Positions 25,587 to 36,246 of a stretch of DNA of 64,000 nt are shown one piece after another. The translations under genes were made by a program, and so were the position numbers. The DNA is from Thermoplasmatota archaeon. Lineage in GTDB: Archaea > Thermoplasmatota > Thermoplasmata > UBA10834. The stretch lies in NCBI GenBank assembly GCA_018818785.1, contig JAHIRF010000005.1:353333-417332 (forward strand), given 5' to 3'. The notes under the pieces are model-generated. The model searched no databases, was not told where the DNA came from, and was given only the letters and a program-made list of their open reading frames with translations. Each line of letters opens with the position of its first letter. Position 1 is the stretch's first letter.

Positions 25587-26962
25587 GGTTCTGTATAGTT
25601 ATCGGGTGGTGTTGTTGATGGTGCCTTTTCCGATGCCGCAAGTATCTCATCGACAGCATGTGTAATGTGCAAGTAGTCATGTGGGGGATATGCCCATAGC
25701 CAGATCCTCCCCCTTGATGCTCCACAGAGCGGTCGTGTTCCACATACATGGGGAACTCCCATTTGAGGCCAGGATGCTCATGGAGGATTTCCGCCTGGCC
25801 GTCAACTCTGCTATCAGAGCCGGCTTGCATGCGAAGGTAACCTCCAGGAACGCCCTGACGAAGCTGGCGTACAAGGACTTCAGGATAGAGCACCCGAACA
25901 TGTATGCTCAGCACCTGGTCTCCTCGTTCGAGGTCGCGGGTTCGGTGCTGAAGAACCTACGAAGGCGTTGGGGAAAGGGTCCGATTCATCGCATTCCATA
26001 CGTGCGTCGACTGATGATGAAGGCGGAGAACCAGGCATACAAACTCGACCGGGAGAATGGTGTGGTCGACCTTCCGATACGGGCTGGATGTCATGTGAAG
26101 CTGAGACTCGTCCTGAGCGATTACCATCGCATCTTTCTGAACGACAAATCCCTCTCCCTCGGTTCACTGACACTCCTACCTGACAGGGTCATAATAGCCT
26201 TCAGGAAGAGTGCACCTAGACCGTACACTCCAGAGACGGCCCTGTCGCTCGATACCAATGAAAGGAGCTTGGACGGCGTGTTCCTGAGCAAAGGGGGGAG
26301 TACGCCGGTTCAAGCAGCATTTCCTGATGTCGCCGTGATCCAGGCACGGCATCACAATCGGCGGAAGCGCCTTCAGAAGACGAAAGCGCACGATCGACGG
26401 ACATCGAGGCGGTTGTGCAACAAAGAGGGGAGGAGGGAACGCTGTCGAATCGAGTACCGTATGCACCAAGTGGCCAACGCAGTGCTCAGCTTCGCGGAGG
26501 AGCACAGGGCGGCGGTCGTGCTAGAGGACCTGAATGGTATGATTGGTCGGAAGCGCGGAAAGTCGTTCAACAGACGATTGAGTTCATGGCCTCGGAGGAA
26601 ACTGCACAACATCATCGAGTACAAGGCGGCCTGGAATGGCGTGCCAGTCATCAAGGCCGACCCATACAACAGCAGCAGGAGGTGCCCGATATGTGGGAGG
26701 ATAAAACATTCCCGAATGGGCGCCGAGTTCGATTGTGAGTGCGGTTGGCGTGCGGATAGGCATGTCAATGCCGGCATAAACCTGTTGCAGACAGCCTTCC
26801 CGGAAGGGATGGCAGGGGGCTTACGGTTCAGCCCCGGCGCGTTCCAGCATGACGTTATGATGATCCTCTACGACCCAGAGATGGGCGCACGGTCGGAGCC
26901 GAATGGAACGAGTCAATCGATGGGGCGGTCATTATGACCACCACCCGATAATTGACAGAACC
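25587..26962 (+). mobile_element. TnpB-only transposon bounded by about 24-bp terminal inverted repeats
   Basis: The left end (25587-25611) and the reverse complement of the right end (26939-26962) agree over GGTTCTGT, differ by one base and one indel, then match exactly over TTATCGGGTGGTG. Similarity may extend a few bases outward (TGCG on both sides). The only gene inside is tnpB; there is no tnpA. The right repeat begins two bases after the tnpB stop. The element separates the galE-like/wecB unit from the second 2-epimerase gene. Classical IS200/IS605 elements have subterminal hairpins rather than TIRs, so the ends are unusual. I see no clear target duplication. Confidence 0.75.
25681..26937 (+). 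CDS. tnpB: TnpB RNA-guided nuclease (IS605/IS1341 type)
   Basis: 418 residues from GTG 25681; ATG 25690 or 25717 are alternatives. The RuvC triad is intact: Asp191 in SLDTNERS, Glu282 in VVLEDLNG, Asp359 in ADRHVNAGINLL. The zinc finger is intact: Cys335, Cys338, Cys352 and Cys354 in CPICG and CECGW. The N-terminal part is the usual helical/beta recognition region. Characterised TnpB proteins cut DNA under guidance of an RNA made from the transposon right end. Here the last 50 codons, past the catalytic core, carry no motif and may double as guide-RNA scaffold. The gene looks functional, with no stops or frameshifts. Confidence 0.93.
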   Translation: MGDMPIARSSPLMLHRAVVFHIHGELPFEARMLMEDFRLAVNSAIRAGLHAKVTSRNALTKLAYKDFRIEHPNMYAQHLVSSFEVAGSVLKNLRRRWGKGPIHRIPYVRRLMMKAENQAYKLDRENGVVDLPIRAGCHVKLRLVLSDYHRIFLNDKSLSLGSLTLLPDRVIIAFRKSAPRPYTPETALSLDTNERSLDGVFLSKGGSTPVQAAFPDVAVIQARHHNRRKRLQKTKAHDRRTSRRLCNKEGRRERCRIEYRMHQVANAVLSFAEEHRAAVVLEDLNGMIGRKRGKSFNRRLSSWPRRKLHNIIEYKAAWNGVPVIKADPYNSSRRCPICGRIKHSRMGAEFDCECGWRADRHVNAGINLLQTAFPEGMAGGLRFSPGAFQHDVMMILYDPEMGARSEPNGTSQSMGRSL

Positions 26963-26985
26963 CACGCATCCTATACGCGGTCCGG

Positions 26986-28119
26986 ATGAGCCAATCACCA
27001 GATAGGATTATTTCCGTGGATGGGCATCGGCTTGTCATGACGGTATCCGTCGTCGTGGGCACCAGACCCGAGATAATCAAGATGGCTCCGGTCTACTTCG
27101 CGCTCAAGAAGGCGCGAATGAAGCCGAGACTGGTGCATTCAGGACAGCATTACGATTACCAGATGTCGCAGGTGTTCTTCGACGAGCTCGAGCTGCCGGA
27201 ACCGGACTCGTTCCTCAGCATCGGCTCCGGAACGCCAGGGAAGCAGACCGGGGAAGCGATCATCAAGTTCGAACAGGAGTTCGTAGACCACGATGCCGAT
27301 TGTGTCCTTGTCGAAGGAGATACCAACACGGTCCTTGCAGCCGCACTCGCTGCCATGAAGAACGGGATCAAGGTTGGCCATGTGGAAGCCGGGCTCAGAA
27401 GCTACGACCTCAGAATGCCCGAGGAGCTCAACAGGCGGCTCACGGACCATGCATCCGACTACCTGTACGCGCCGACAAAGGACTCGGTAGACATCCTCAG
27501 GAATGAGCATGTCTGGGGCAAGGTGTATCGCACTGGTAACACGGTCATAGACGCCACGGTGATGTATCTCCCGAAGGCACTCAAGAGATCCAAGGTGATG
27601 TCACAGGTCCCTGGGGACGGGTTCGCCCTCGCAACGCTGCACAGGGCGGAGAACGTCGACGACCCGAAGACCTTGAAGGGCCTGGTCGAGGTACTCAAGG
27701 GATCACCTCTCCCCGTCGTGCTCCCGCTGCATCCGAGGACCGATCTGCGACTCCAGGAGAGCGGTTTGAAGGGCGAGGTCGAGTCATCCGAGAACATCAA
27801 ACTCCTCCCACCTGCTGGCTATTTCGACCTCTTGACCCTGATGAAACATGCTTCGTTCATATTGACTGATTCTGGCGGTATTCAAGAGGAAGCATCTTCT
27901 CCTGTGTTGAAGAACCGGGTATTCGTGATGAGGCTCTCCACTGAACGTCCCGAGGCCGTGAGGGCGGGATACTGCACGATGGTCGGGACGAATCCTCGCA
28001 CGATCCTGCGCGTGCTGCGGGCGCACATGAAGGACCCGAAGACGAGGTTCGCCCCGTGTCCATATGGGAAGGGCGATGCCGCGGAGAGGATTGTCGGTTC
28101 CCTGAGACGCGACCTGTGA
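26986..28119 (+). CDS. wecB: Second UDP-N-acetylglucosamine 2-epimerase
   Basis: 377 residues from ATG 26986, or 360 from ATG 27037; the family N-terminus (VSVVVGTRPEIIKMAP) favours the latter. Landmarks are GQHYDYQMSQVFFDEL, EGDTNTVLAAALAAM, HVEAGLRS, LHRAENVDDP and LTDSGGIQEEASS. It makes UDP-ManNAc from UDP-GlcNAc. It is clearly diverged from the copy at 23439-24527, so the two are not a recent duplication. The transposon right end lies immediately upstream and may have replaced the original promoter. The UDP-ManNAc-type dehydrogenase at 36774 could use its product. Confidence 0.88.
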   Translation: MSQSPDRIISVDGHRLVMTVSVVVGTRPEIIKMAPVYFALKKARMKPRLVHSGQHYDYQMSQVFFDELELPEPDSFLSIGSGTPGKQTGEAIIKFEQEFVDHDADCVLVEGDTNTVLAAALAAMKNGIKVGHVEAGLRSYDLRMPEELNRRLTDHASDYLYAPTKDSVDILRNEHVWGKVYRTGNTVIDATVMYLPKALKRSKVMSQVPGDGFALATLHRAENVDDPKTLKGLVEVLKGSPLPVVLPLHPRTDLRLQESGLKGEVESSENIKLLPPAGYFDLLTLMKHASFILTDSGGIQEEASSPVLKNRVFVMRLSTERPEAVRAGYCTMVGTNPRTILRVLRAHMKDPKTRFAPCPYGKGDAAERIVGSLRRDL

Positions 28120-28184
28120 GCCCGGAACCAGGCAACCCTATTATAGCCCCTAAGTCTTGGGCAGATTGTCAAGGAGATGAGTGA

Positions 28185-28691
28185 TTGAGTGGCGGGCCGA
28201 AAAAATGGTTCATGCTCCAGATGTGGAGGTTCCAGCAGATATCGCAGATCGCGACCCTGGCGCTCCTAGCGCTCAACCTCGCGCTCCAGATATACAACTT
28301 CATGAACTGGCGCGGGTCCATATTCTCGTCTCCGTACACCGCGGTCCCATTCATAACACTGGTACTCGTCGCCTGCATCTGGGCCTTCGCGATCTTCTGG
28401 GACATGCGGATGAAGATGTGGCGTGAGCAGATGGCCGTCGTGATGGAGAGGAACCCGTACGCCAAGGAGCGGATGTATTCCAAGGAACTCGTCGTGTACT
28501 CCATGCTCTGGCTGCCGTTGCTGGAGAACCTTGGCGAGAAGGACCCCAAGTTAAAGGAGAGTGCTGACCATCTCAGGGCCTGGCTCAAGCAATCGTATGT
28601 GGACGACAAGTCATTGAAGGGCGAGGTCGACGACATACTGAAATACATGGGCGCCAAGGACGACGACATATTCGGCCTGCTCAAGAAGTGA
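28185..28691 (+). CDS. Small two-helix membrane protein of unknown function
   Basis: 168 residues from a TTG start after GGAGATGAG. Two hydrophobic helices (about 20-42 and 52-75) are followed by a charged cytoplasmic domain with amphipathic helices, ending in DDIFGLLKK. I recognise no family. It lies between the second 2-epimerase gene and the RMD-like gene, all on the plus strand, so it may be part of the glycan operon, for example as a membrane scaffold (inference). Codon pattern is like that of its neighbours and the ORF is clean. Confidence 0.7.
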   Translation: MSGGPKKWFMLQMWRFQQISQIATLALLALNLALQIYNFMNWRGSIFSSPYTAVPFITLVLVACIWAFAIFWDMRMKMWREQMAVVMERNPYAKERMYSKELVVYSMLWLPLLENLGEKDPKLKESADHLRAWLKQSYVDDKSLKGEVDDILKYMGAKDDDIFGLLKK

Positions 28692-28780
28692 GCGCCGAAC
28701 CCCGAAAGATTGACTAGGGTCATGTCTATACGAGTGCCAGGACTGTTCCCGGGGGAGCGCGTTCCGAGGAGGCAAGAGGC

Positions 28781-29734
28781 TTGAAGATATTAGTCACGGG
28801 CATCACGGGCTTTGCAGGGGCACATCTCGCAGCCCTTCTGAAACAACAGGGCGGGGCGGAGATCCACGGCACCAAGCACGCCTCCGCGAGGATGAGCCCC
28901 GTATTCGATTCGTCAGGCATCGTCATGCACGAGCTCGACATGACCGACATGGCTGGAGTGTCCGCCCTGGTCATATCGTTGCGGCCTGATATCATCTATC
29001 ACATGGCCGCGTTCGTATCCGTCGCTCGCTCGTTCGAAGAGCCTGCGAGGACCTTCGAGACGAACGTTGTCGGCACCATTCATCTCCTTGAAGCGGTCAG
29101 AAAACACTGCCCGGAAATCAAAGTCGTCATCCCTGGTTCAGCCGAATCATACGGAAAGGTGGATCCTGAATCGATGCCTATCAAAGAATCGCAACCGTTG
29201 AGGGCCAGGCACCCGTACGGCATGAGCAAGGCCTCGCAGGAGATGGTCGGGCTTTACTATCACGAGGCTTTCGGCCTCAAGACATATCTAACGCGTTCCT
29301 TTCACTATACTGGGCCTGGACAGCCGGCAGGTTTCGTGTGCTCCGATTTCGCGAAGCAGATATCGGAGATAGAGGCCGGGAAAAAGGAACCCGTGATATC
29401 CGTGGGTAACCTGAAGGCGAAGAGGGATTTCCTGGACATCAGGGACGTGGTACGATCGTACACCGCTATCGCGGACAAAGGTAGGCCAGGTGCGATATAC
29501 AATGTGTGCAGAGGTGAATCCGTGGCTATATCTGACATCCTCGACATGCTCGTGGGATTGTCCTCGAAGGAGATATCCATCAAGGTCGACCCTGCCAAGC
29601 TCAGACCGGTCGACGTCCCGGACTTCGTAGGCGACAACGCTCTTCTGAAGGGGGACACGGGATGGACGCCAGAGATCGAGCTGAGCCGTAGCCTCGGGGA
29701 TGTGCTGTCTTTCTGGAGGGGGAACCCGGCATGA
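28781..29734 (+). CDS. GDP-mannose dehydratase/reductase family protein (RMD-like)
   Basis: 317 residues, TTG start after GGAGG. Family landmarks are GITGFAGAHL (7-16), GSAESYGK (about 121-128), HPYGMSKASQE (about 143-153), then YTGPGQPAGFVCSDFAKQI and [19 protein letters not shown]. The set matches GDP-4-keto-6-deoxymannose reductases (RMD) and GMD-like dehydratases. RMD would yield GDP-D-rhamnose; a role in a GDP-deoxyhexose route is also possible. It overlaps the next gene, a 3-dehydrase, by four bases (ATGA). The tight coupling implies both act on the same nucleotide sugar. Confidence 0.82.
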   Translation: MKILVTGITGFAGAHLAALLKQQGGAEIHGTKHASARMSPVFDSSGIVMHELDMTDMAGVSALVISLRPDIIYHMAAFVSVARSFEEPARTFETNVVGTIHLLEAVRKHCPEIKVVIPGSAESYGKVDPESMPIKESQPLRARHPYGMSKASQEMVGLYYHEAFGLKTYLTRSFHYTGPGQPAGFVCSDFAKQISEIEAGKKEPVISVGNLKAKRDFLDIRDVVRSYTAIADKGRPGAIYNVCRGESVAISDILDMLVGLSSKEISIKVDPAKLRPVDVPDFVGDNALLKGDTGWTPEIELSRSLGDVLSFWRGNPA

Positions 29735-30966
29735 GCGCGAAGGGCCAGAAGTTCGTTCCCGTCGGGGACTTCAGACTCATGGAGGACGAGAAGGCTGCGA
29801 TCATGGAGGTACTCGATAAGGGGAGGATCTCCGAGTGGCAGAAGGTCGCGGAGTTCGAGCGAGTGTTCGCCAAGTACGTGGGCTCGAAGCATTGCATAAC
29901 GACAAGCTCCGGTACCTCCGCATTGATCCTATCGCTCCTTGCACTCAGATACGACGGCAGGTGGCCGAGGTTCAAGCATGGCGGCAAGGTCATAACCTCT
30001 CCTGTATCGTACATCGCCACCAGCAATGCACTGTGCCTTTCGAACCTCGAGCCCGTGTACGTCGATATCGACCCCAGGACATTCAAGCTCGACATATCAT
30101 CTCTTGAGCGTCTCCTCGAAGAGGAGGGTGGCGATACGTTCGCCGGGATGCTGCCCGTCCATCTGATGGGATATCCGAATGATATGGACCGGATCACGAA
30201 GCTCGCGAACGAGTACGGACTCGCGATCGTGGAGGATTCCGCACAAGCGCACGGCTCGAGATACAACGGCCGCAGGACCGGCTCGATCGGGATCATGGGC
30301 ACCTTCTCTTTCTTCATAGCGCACAACATCCAGGCTGGGGAGATGGGATGCGTCACAACGAGCGACGAGAAGCTCCTGAAGCTGATGAGGCAGTTGAAGG
30401 CGAACGGTCGCGTGTGCGACTGTCCCGTGTGCACCCGCTCTGCTGGGATTTGTCCACACCTGGGTCTCGCGGACGAAGGTGAGGACCTTGACCCTAGGTT
30501 CACGCACGAGTACATATCATACAATTTCAAGACTATGGAGTTCCAGGCAGCGCTGGGAGTATGCCAGATGAAGAAGGCCGACTGGATTTTCCAGAGGCGG
30601 CTCGATAATGTGAAGTACCTCAACGACAAGCTGAAGAAGTTCTCACATGTGCTCGACCTTCCATTGTTCAGCGAGGATGTGGGCTATCTCGCATACCCAC
30701 TCGTGCTCAAGGAAGGATGCGGCATATCGCGCCTGAATGCGCGGGAGGGTCTGAGGCAGAAGGGCGTGGAGAACAGGCCTTTGTACGGCTGCATCCCGAC
30801 CCAGCAACCAGCGTACGCCGCCTTCAAGGAAAGGTACGAGGGCAGATTGCCGAACGCGGAACGGGTAGGCAGGGACGGGTTCTACATCGGCTGTCATCAA
30901 TACCTCGAGAGGGACGACCTCGATCACGTTGTCGAAGCATTCGAGGAGGTCTTCGGCGGGCTCTGA
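29731..30966 (+). CDS. PMP-dependent sugar 3-dehydrase of the DegT fold, E1/SpnQ-like, with cysteine cluster
   Basis: 411 residues of the DegT/DnrJ/EryC1 fold (SSGTSAL at 59-65; D169 in IVEDSAQAHG). At the position of the catalytic lysine the protein has His198, in SFFIAHNIQAGE. In the family, His here marks the dehydrases (ColD, and E1/SpnQ/RfbH) that use pyridoxamine phosphate to remove a 3-hydroxyl. A cysteine cluster C229-x-C231-x2-C234-x6-C241 follows, at the place where E1-type enzymes bind a [2Fe-2S] centre; the downstream THEYISYNFKTMEFQAALG segment also matches E1-type proteins. ColD lacks the cluster. The expected product is a 3-deoxy or 3,6-dideoxy sugar. No E3-type reductase gene is in the window, so electrons must come from elsewhere. 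Confidence 0.85.
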   Translation: MSAKGQKFVPVGDFRLMEDEKAAIMEVLDKGRISEWQKVAEFERVFAKYVGSKHCITTSSGTSALILSLLALRYDGRWPRFKHGGKVITSPVSYIATSNALCLSNLEPVYVDIDPRTFKLDISSLERLLEEEGGDTFAGMLPVHLMGYPNDMDRITKLANEYGLAIVEDSAQAHGSRYNGRRTGSIGIMGTFSFFIAHNIQAGEMGCVTTSDEKLLKLMRQLKANGRVCDCPVCTRSAGICPHLGLADEGEDLDPRFTHEYISYNFKTMEFQAALGVCQMKKADWIFQRRLDNVKYLNDKLKKFSHVLDLPLFSEDVGYLAYPLVLKEGCGISRLNAREGLRQKGVENRPLYGCIPTQQPAYAAFKERYEGRLPNAERVGRDGFYIGCHQYLERDDLDHVVEAFEEVFGGL

Positions 30967-30993
30967 TTCCAGCGTCACCGGGTGTGCTTATTC

Positions 30994-32211
30994 ATGAATG
31001 TCGCTATCGTCGTCTGGCATCTGGATGTGAAGGGCGGGACACAACGTCAGGCCCTCGAGCTCGCCAGACATCTCAAGTCAAAAGGGGACGAGGTCACGCT
31101 GTACTGCGCGCATCTCGATCGCGACTCATGCTACTCGGAACTCCTCGAAGGGTTGGAGATCGTTTCTTTGCATGGCTCCTCCAGGCAGCGCCATATGGGA
31201 AAGCTGCGCTGGATATCGTATCCTGTGGAACCTTTGTTCGTCGGGGATGAGCGCAGACTCGCGCGTATGATCGGGCATCATGACGTGATCAACTGTCACG
31301 AGCACAGAGCCTACAGGACCGCATGCTTCCACAGGAAGGCTTCCGGCACGCCGATCGTATGGATGATGAACGACTTGCCTGCGAGCTTCAAGAAGCCTAG
31401 AAGACCGAGGAATCTCAATGCGGTGAAGGACCTCGCACACTACCTGCTCATAGGGGGGCTCATCGGCCGTTGGGTGGATCTGCGCAGGGTGAAGACGATC
31501 GACCGCATCGTGGTGCTCGACAGGCTCAACCACGGCCTGCTATTGAACAACACCGGCATGACGAGCACCGTCATAAGGAGCGGCCTGGATCTCGCCAAGT
31601 TCGGCTTCGTCGAGCGCTCCGCTGCCGAAGCGACCGGCCCGTTCACGATATTCACGATAGGCATATTCTTCCCGCACAGGCGGTTCGAGGATATGGTGTC
31701 TGCCCTCGGGATTCTCAAGAAAGACGGTCGAGACGTGCGCCTCCGTTTGGCTGGTCTCGAATCAAAGGACCGCGTGTACTCTGCAAGAGTGAGGGCGCTC
31801 GTTAGATCGCTGGAACTCGAGGACCGAGTGGAGTTCCTAGGTGCGATAAGCGAGGAGCAGCTGGTGAGAGAATATTCCACAGCAGATGCGTTCGCGTTCC
31901 CACACAGTCCACAGACATGGGGCTTGGTGGTGTTCGAAGCGATGGCCAGCGGCGTTCCTGTCATCGTCTCTAGAGGTTGCGGTGCGTCCGAGATGCTGGT
32001 CGATGGCGACACGGCTATGCTCGTGGAACCCGCACGGCCTGACGGATTCGCAACGGCGATCAGGAAATTGATGGACGATCCCTCCCTCAGGAACATGCTG
32101 AGCGTATCCGGGAGGAGGTTCGTCGAGGGGAACATACGCTGGGATCTCTACGCCGACAAGATGATGGATGAGTTCACGCGAGTTTGCGGAAACAAGGAGA
32201 GGTGGCCATGA
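30994..32211 (+). CDS. GT4-family glycosyltransferase
   Basis: 405 residues from ATG 30994, supported by GGTG upstream; an in-frame GTG at 30982 adds four residues. The N-terminal loop is WHLDVKGGTQRQALELARHL. The C-terminal Rossmann half carries FTIFTIGIFFPHRRFEDMVSALGIL and the E-x7-E-like region WGLVVFEAMASGVPVIVS. It adds a sugar to the lipid-linked glycan. It lies 27 bases after the 3-dehydrase gene and overlaps the next glycosyltransferase by four bases, so it belongs to that operon. It may use the dideoxy-sugar donor made by the preceding genes (inference). Confidence 0.86.
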   Translation: MNVAIVVWHLDVKGGTQRQALELARHLKSKGDEVTLYCAHLDRDSCYSELLEGLEIVSLHGSSRQRHMGKLRWISYPVEPLFVGDERRLARMIGHHDVINCHEHRAYRTACFHRKASGTPIVWMMNDLPASFKKPRRPRNLNAVKDLAHYLLIGGLIGRWVDLRRVKTIDRIVVLDRLNHGLLLNNTGMTSTVIRSGLDLAKFGFVERSAAEATGPFTIFTIGIFFPHRRFEDMVSALGILKKDGRDVRLRLAGLESKDRVYSARVRALVRSLELEDRVEFLGAISEEQLVREYSTADAFAFPHSPQTWGLVVFEAMASGVPVIVSRGCGASEMLVDGDTAMLVEPARPDGFATAIRKLMDDPSLRNMLSVSGRRFVEGNIRWDLYADKMMDEFTRVCGNKERWP

Positions 32212-33365
32212 GTCCTGGGAAGACATGCATGGTCACTTCTGCCCGGGCGCCTCCGCAGATCGGTGGCACTCCCACAGTCATGTACGAGCTGCTACGGCAT
32301 TTTCCGAAGGATTCTGTATTGCTCGTGACCAAGCACCAGAGCGGTCGGACCTCCGAAGATGACCGTGTGCTCGACATGCCGACCGTGAAGGTCACGAGGG
32401 CCGGCGCGTTCATCTATCCGACGATGTTCCAGCTGCTGCTCATGCCATTGACATTCGTGGAGATGTTGTTCGCTGCGAGGCGTTCACGCCCCCGATGCAT
32501 ATTCGCGGTCTTCCCTTCTCTCGACTTCCTGTTGTGCTCGCTCGTGCTCGGAAGGCTCATGAACGTATCCGTGTTCGTCTACCTGCACGATTGCATCGTC
32601 GAGACCGCGGGGAACGCCTTGGAGAGGTTGTTTTCTGATAGAGCTGAGAGATGGACCTTCTCGAAGGCATCCAAAGTCTACTCCATGAGCGAACCCATGA
32701 AGAAATTCTACGAAGCGAAAGGCCTTCGGACCGAGGTGCTCCCACACGGACTGGATCCGAGTCTGGAACGACTCTCCATGGCAAGGACGCGTAGCGGTCC
32801 GCTCAAGGTTGGCTTCTCAGGCGGCATCTACGAGAACAACCTCCAGGCGATATCCGACCTGCTCGAGGCGAAGAAATCCTCGGGCGATTCGTTCGAGTTC
32901 CATCTTACATGCCCTGCACAATCGGTCGAACTCCTGAAGAGCAGAGGACTTTCGGATTCGATCGATTCGATCAGCACCCTACCAACACGGGATGAAGTCA
33001 TCGATTTCCTGTCCGGATGCGACCTTCTGTTCATACCGATGAGTTTCGAGTCCAAGGTCAGGGAGGATCTGCTGACGATATTCCCGACCAAGGTGACAGA
33101 TTACTGGCTCGCTGGAAGACCGATCCTGGTATACGGTCCAAAGGAGTACTCGTTCGTCCCATTAGCGGAGACGGACGGATATGCAGCCATCGTCTCGGAA
33201 CGATCTCCTGAGCGACTCGCGGAGGCTATCAATGCCTTGGCGAATTCCCAGGAGACTGCGGATCGGCTCGCTGCCGCATCTAGTGAGATGGTCCGGAGGC
33301 ACGATGGTTCCATGATCGCGAAGAGGCTCATGGGGGACCTCGGGCTCATGCGAGCAAAGGGTTGA
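32208..33365 (+). CDS. GT-B glycosyltransferase
   Basis: 385 residues from ATG 32208, which overlaps the previous stop (ATGA) and follows GAGAGGTGG. The fold is GT4-like: an early PPQIGGTPTVMYELL loop, a central short hydrophobic stretch (about 75-120), and KVGFSGGIYENNLQAISDLLEA (about 195-216). The donor-site region is YWLAGRPILVYGP rather than a classical E-x7-E, so donor handling may differ. Three genes (29731, 30994, 32208) overlap or nearly touch, consistent with one transcript. Acceptor and donor are unknown. Confidence 0.8.
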   Translation: MSPGKTCMVTSARAPPQIGGTPTVMYELLRHFPKDSVLLVTKHQSGRTSEDDRVLDMPTVKVTRAGAFIYPTMFQLLLMPLTFVEMLFAARRSRPRCIFAVFPSLDFLLCSLVLGRLMNVSVFVYLHDCIVETAGNALERLFSDRAERWTFSKASKVYSMSEPMKKFYEAKGLRTEVLPHGLDPSLERLSMARTRSGPLKVGFSGGIYENNLQAISDLLEAKKSSGDSFEFHLTCPAQSVELLKSRGLSDSIDSISTLPTRDEVIDFLSGCDLLFIPMSFESKVREDLLTIFPTKVTDYWLAGRPILVYGPKEYSFVPLAETDGYAAIVSERSPERLAEAINALANSQETADRLAAASSEMVRRHDGSMIAKRLMGDLGLMRAKG

Positions 33366-33411
33366 GATAGGTTGAAGTCGCTTGAAGTGTGGATAGTAGG
33401 AGGGACACGGC

Positions 33412-35416
<2,005 letters not shown>

Positions 35417-35497
35417 ATTCATCCATGAGATCAGCGATCATCTCCAGGCGCTGTCTCCGATTGCTTCCGCAAATCGCTGTAATCGTGGCTCCAGATC

Positions 35498-36070
35498 TCA
35501 ATGGACTTTCCTGATGAGCCAAAAGACGGCTTCCATGAAATTCCTGGCGACGAAATCCGGTTTGACCGAGGCGCTGTCGACCTCCGGATCTTGCGCGGAC
35601 ATCCCAGGTTCCGGGACCAGGATGCTCTTTGCCCCTATCTCGAGCGCCACCTCTATGTCCGCGATCCTGTCCCCGATGATGACGGACCTCTTCAAATCGA
35701 TCCGATGCTTCTCAGAACCCTCGAGGAGCATCTGGGATGTTGGCTTGTGCCCATTGTCTCCGCCGTTCTCTGGGGTGGGGATGTGGGGGCAATATAAGAT
35801 GTCCCTTATCTTCACGCCGTTCTGGGACAGTATCTCGAGGATGCGGTCGTGTATCTCACCCTGCTCATCCTCGGTGAACTGTGACCTGCCATTATCCGAT
35901 TGAGTTGTGATTATGAAGACTGGCAGGCCTGTATGGTTCAGTCTCTTGAGCCCGTCCAGAACGGTCGGGATGAATTCAGGATCTCTATTCCCGTCCTGGT
36001 CGAGCCTAGCAAAACACATCGTACCGTCACGGTCAACGAAGACCGCGGGCCCATTGCCCTCATCCATCAT
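35498..36070 (-). CDS. HAD-superfamily phosphatase, GmhB/histidinol-phosphatase type
   Basis: 190 residues. Motif I is VFVDRDGTM (nucleophile Asp and acid/base Asp at about 12 and 14). Motif II is FIITTQSDNGR in place of the common TNQ. Cysteine/His positions in YCPHIPTPENGG recall the zinc loop of GmhB, though only partly. Motif IV is IIGDRIADIEVALEIGAKSILV. It probably removes phosphate from a sugar phosphate. The ATG lies about 30 bases from a TATA element, so the transcript is short-led. A decayed copy of its 3' end lies 200 bases upstream. Confidence 0.85.
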   Translation of the reverse strand: MMDEGNGPAVFVDRDGTMCFARLDQDGNRDPEFIPTVLDGLKRLNHTGLPVFIITTQSDNGRSQFTEDEQGEIHDRILEILSQNGVKIRDILYCPHIPTPENGGDNGHKPTSQMLLEGSEKHRIDLKRSVIIGDRIADIEVALEIGAKSILVPEPGMSAQDPEVDSASVKPDFVARNFMEAVFWLIRKVH

Positions 36071-36094
36071 AGCATCTAACTGATGCTGGTAGGG

Positions 36095-36103
36095 TTATTT
36101 AAG
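36095..36103 (-). promoter_or_regulatory. TATA box for the HAD phosphatase gene
   Basis: The minus strand reads CTTAAATAACC here, about 28 bases upstream of the ATG at 36070. That spacing predicts a nearly leaderless transcript. Confidence 0.45.
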
Positions 36104-36246
36104 GAATGCTGGTTTGTATACATTATCCGTAATTTGCATAGGAACCCACTTTTTGGCTGTCCATATGTAAATCGGACATGATTTGCCTTTACAAATGGTC
36201 CATTTCTTACGTTATCAAGCGTTCATCTGCCGAAATGAACGTAGTG

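Noticed and set aside
23439-28119. The two UDP-GlcNAc 2-epimerase genes on either side of the transposon as a transposon-driven duplication
   Set aside because: They are in opposite orientation and clearly diverged, with different residues even in conserved loops, so they are old paralogues or separately acquired.
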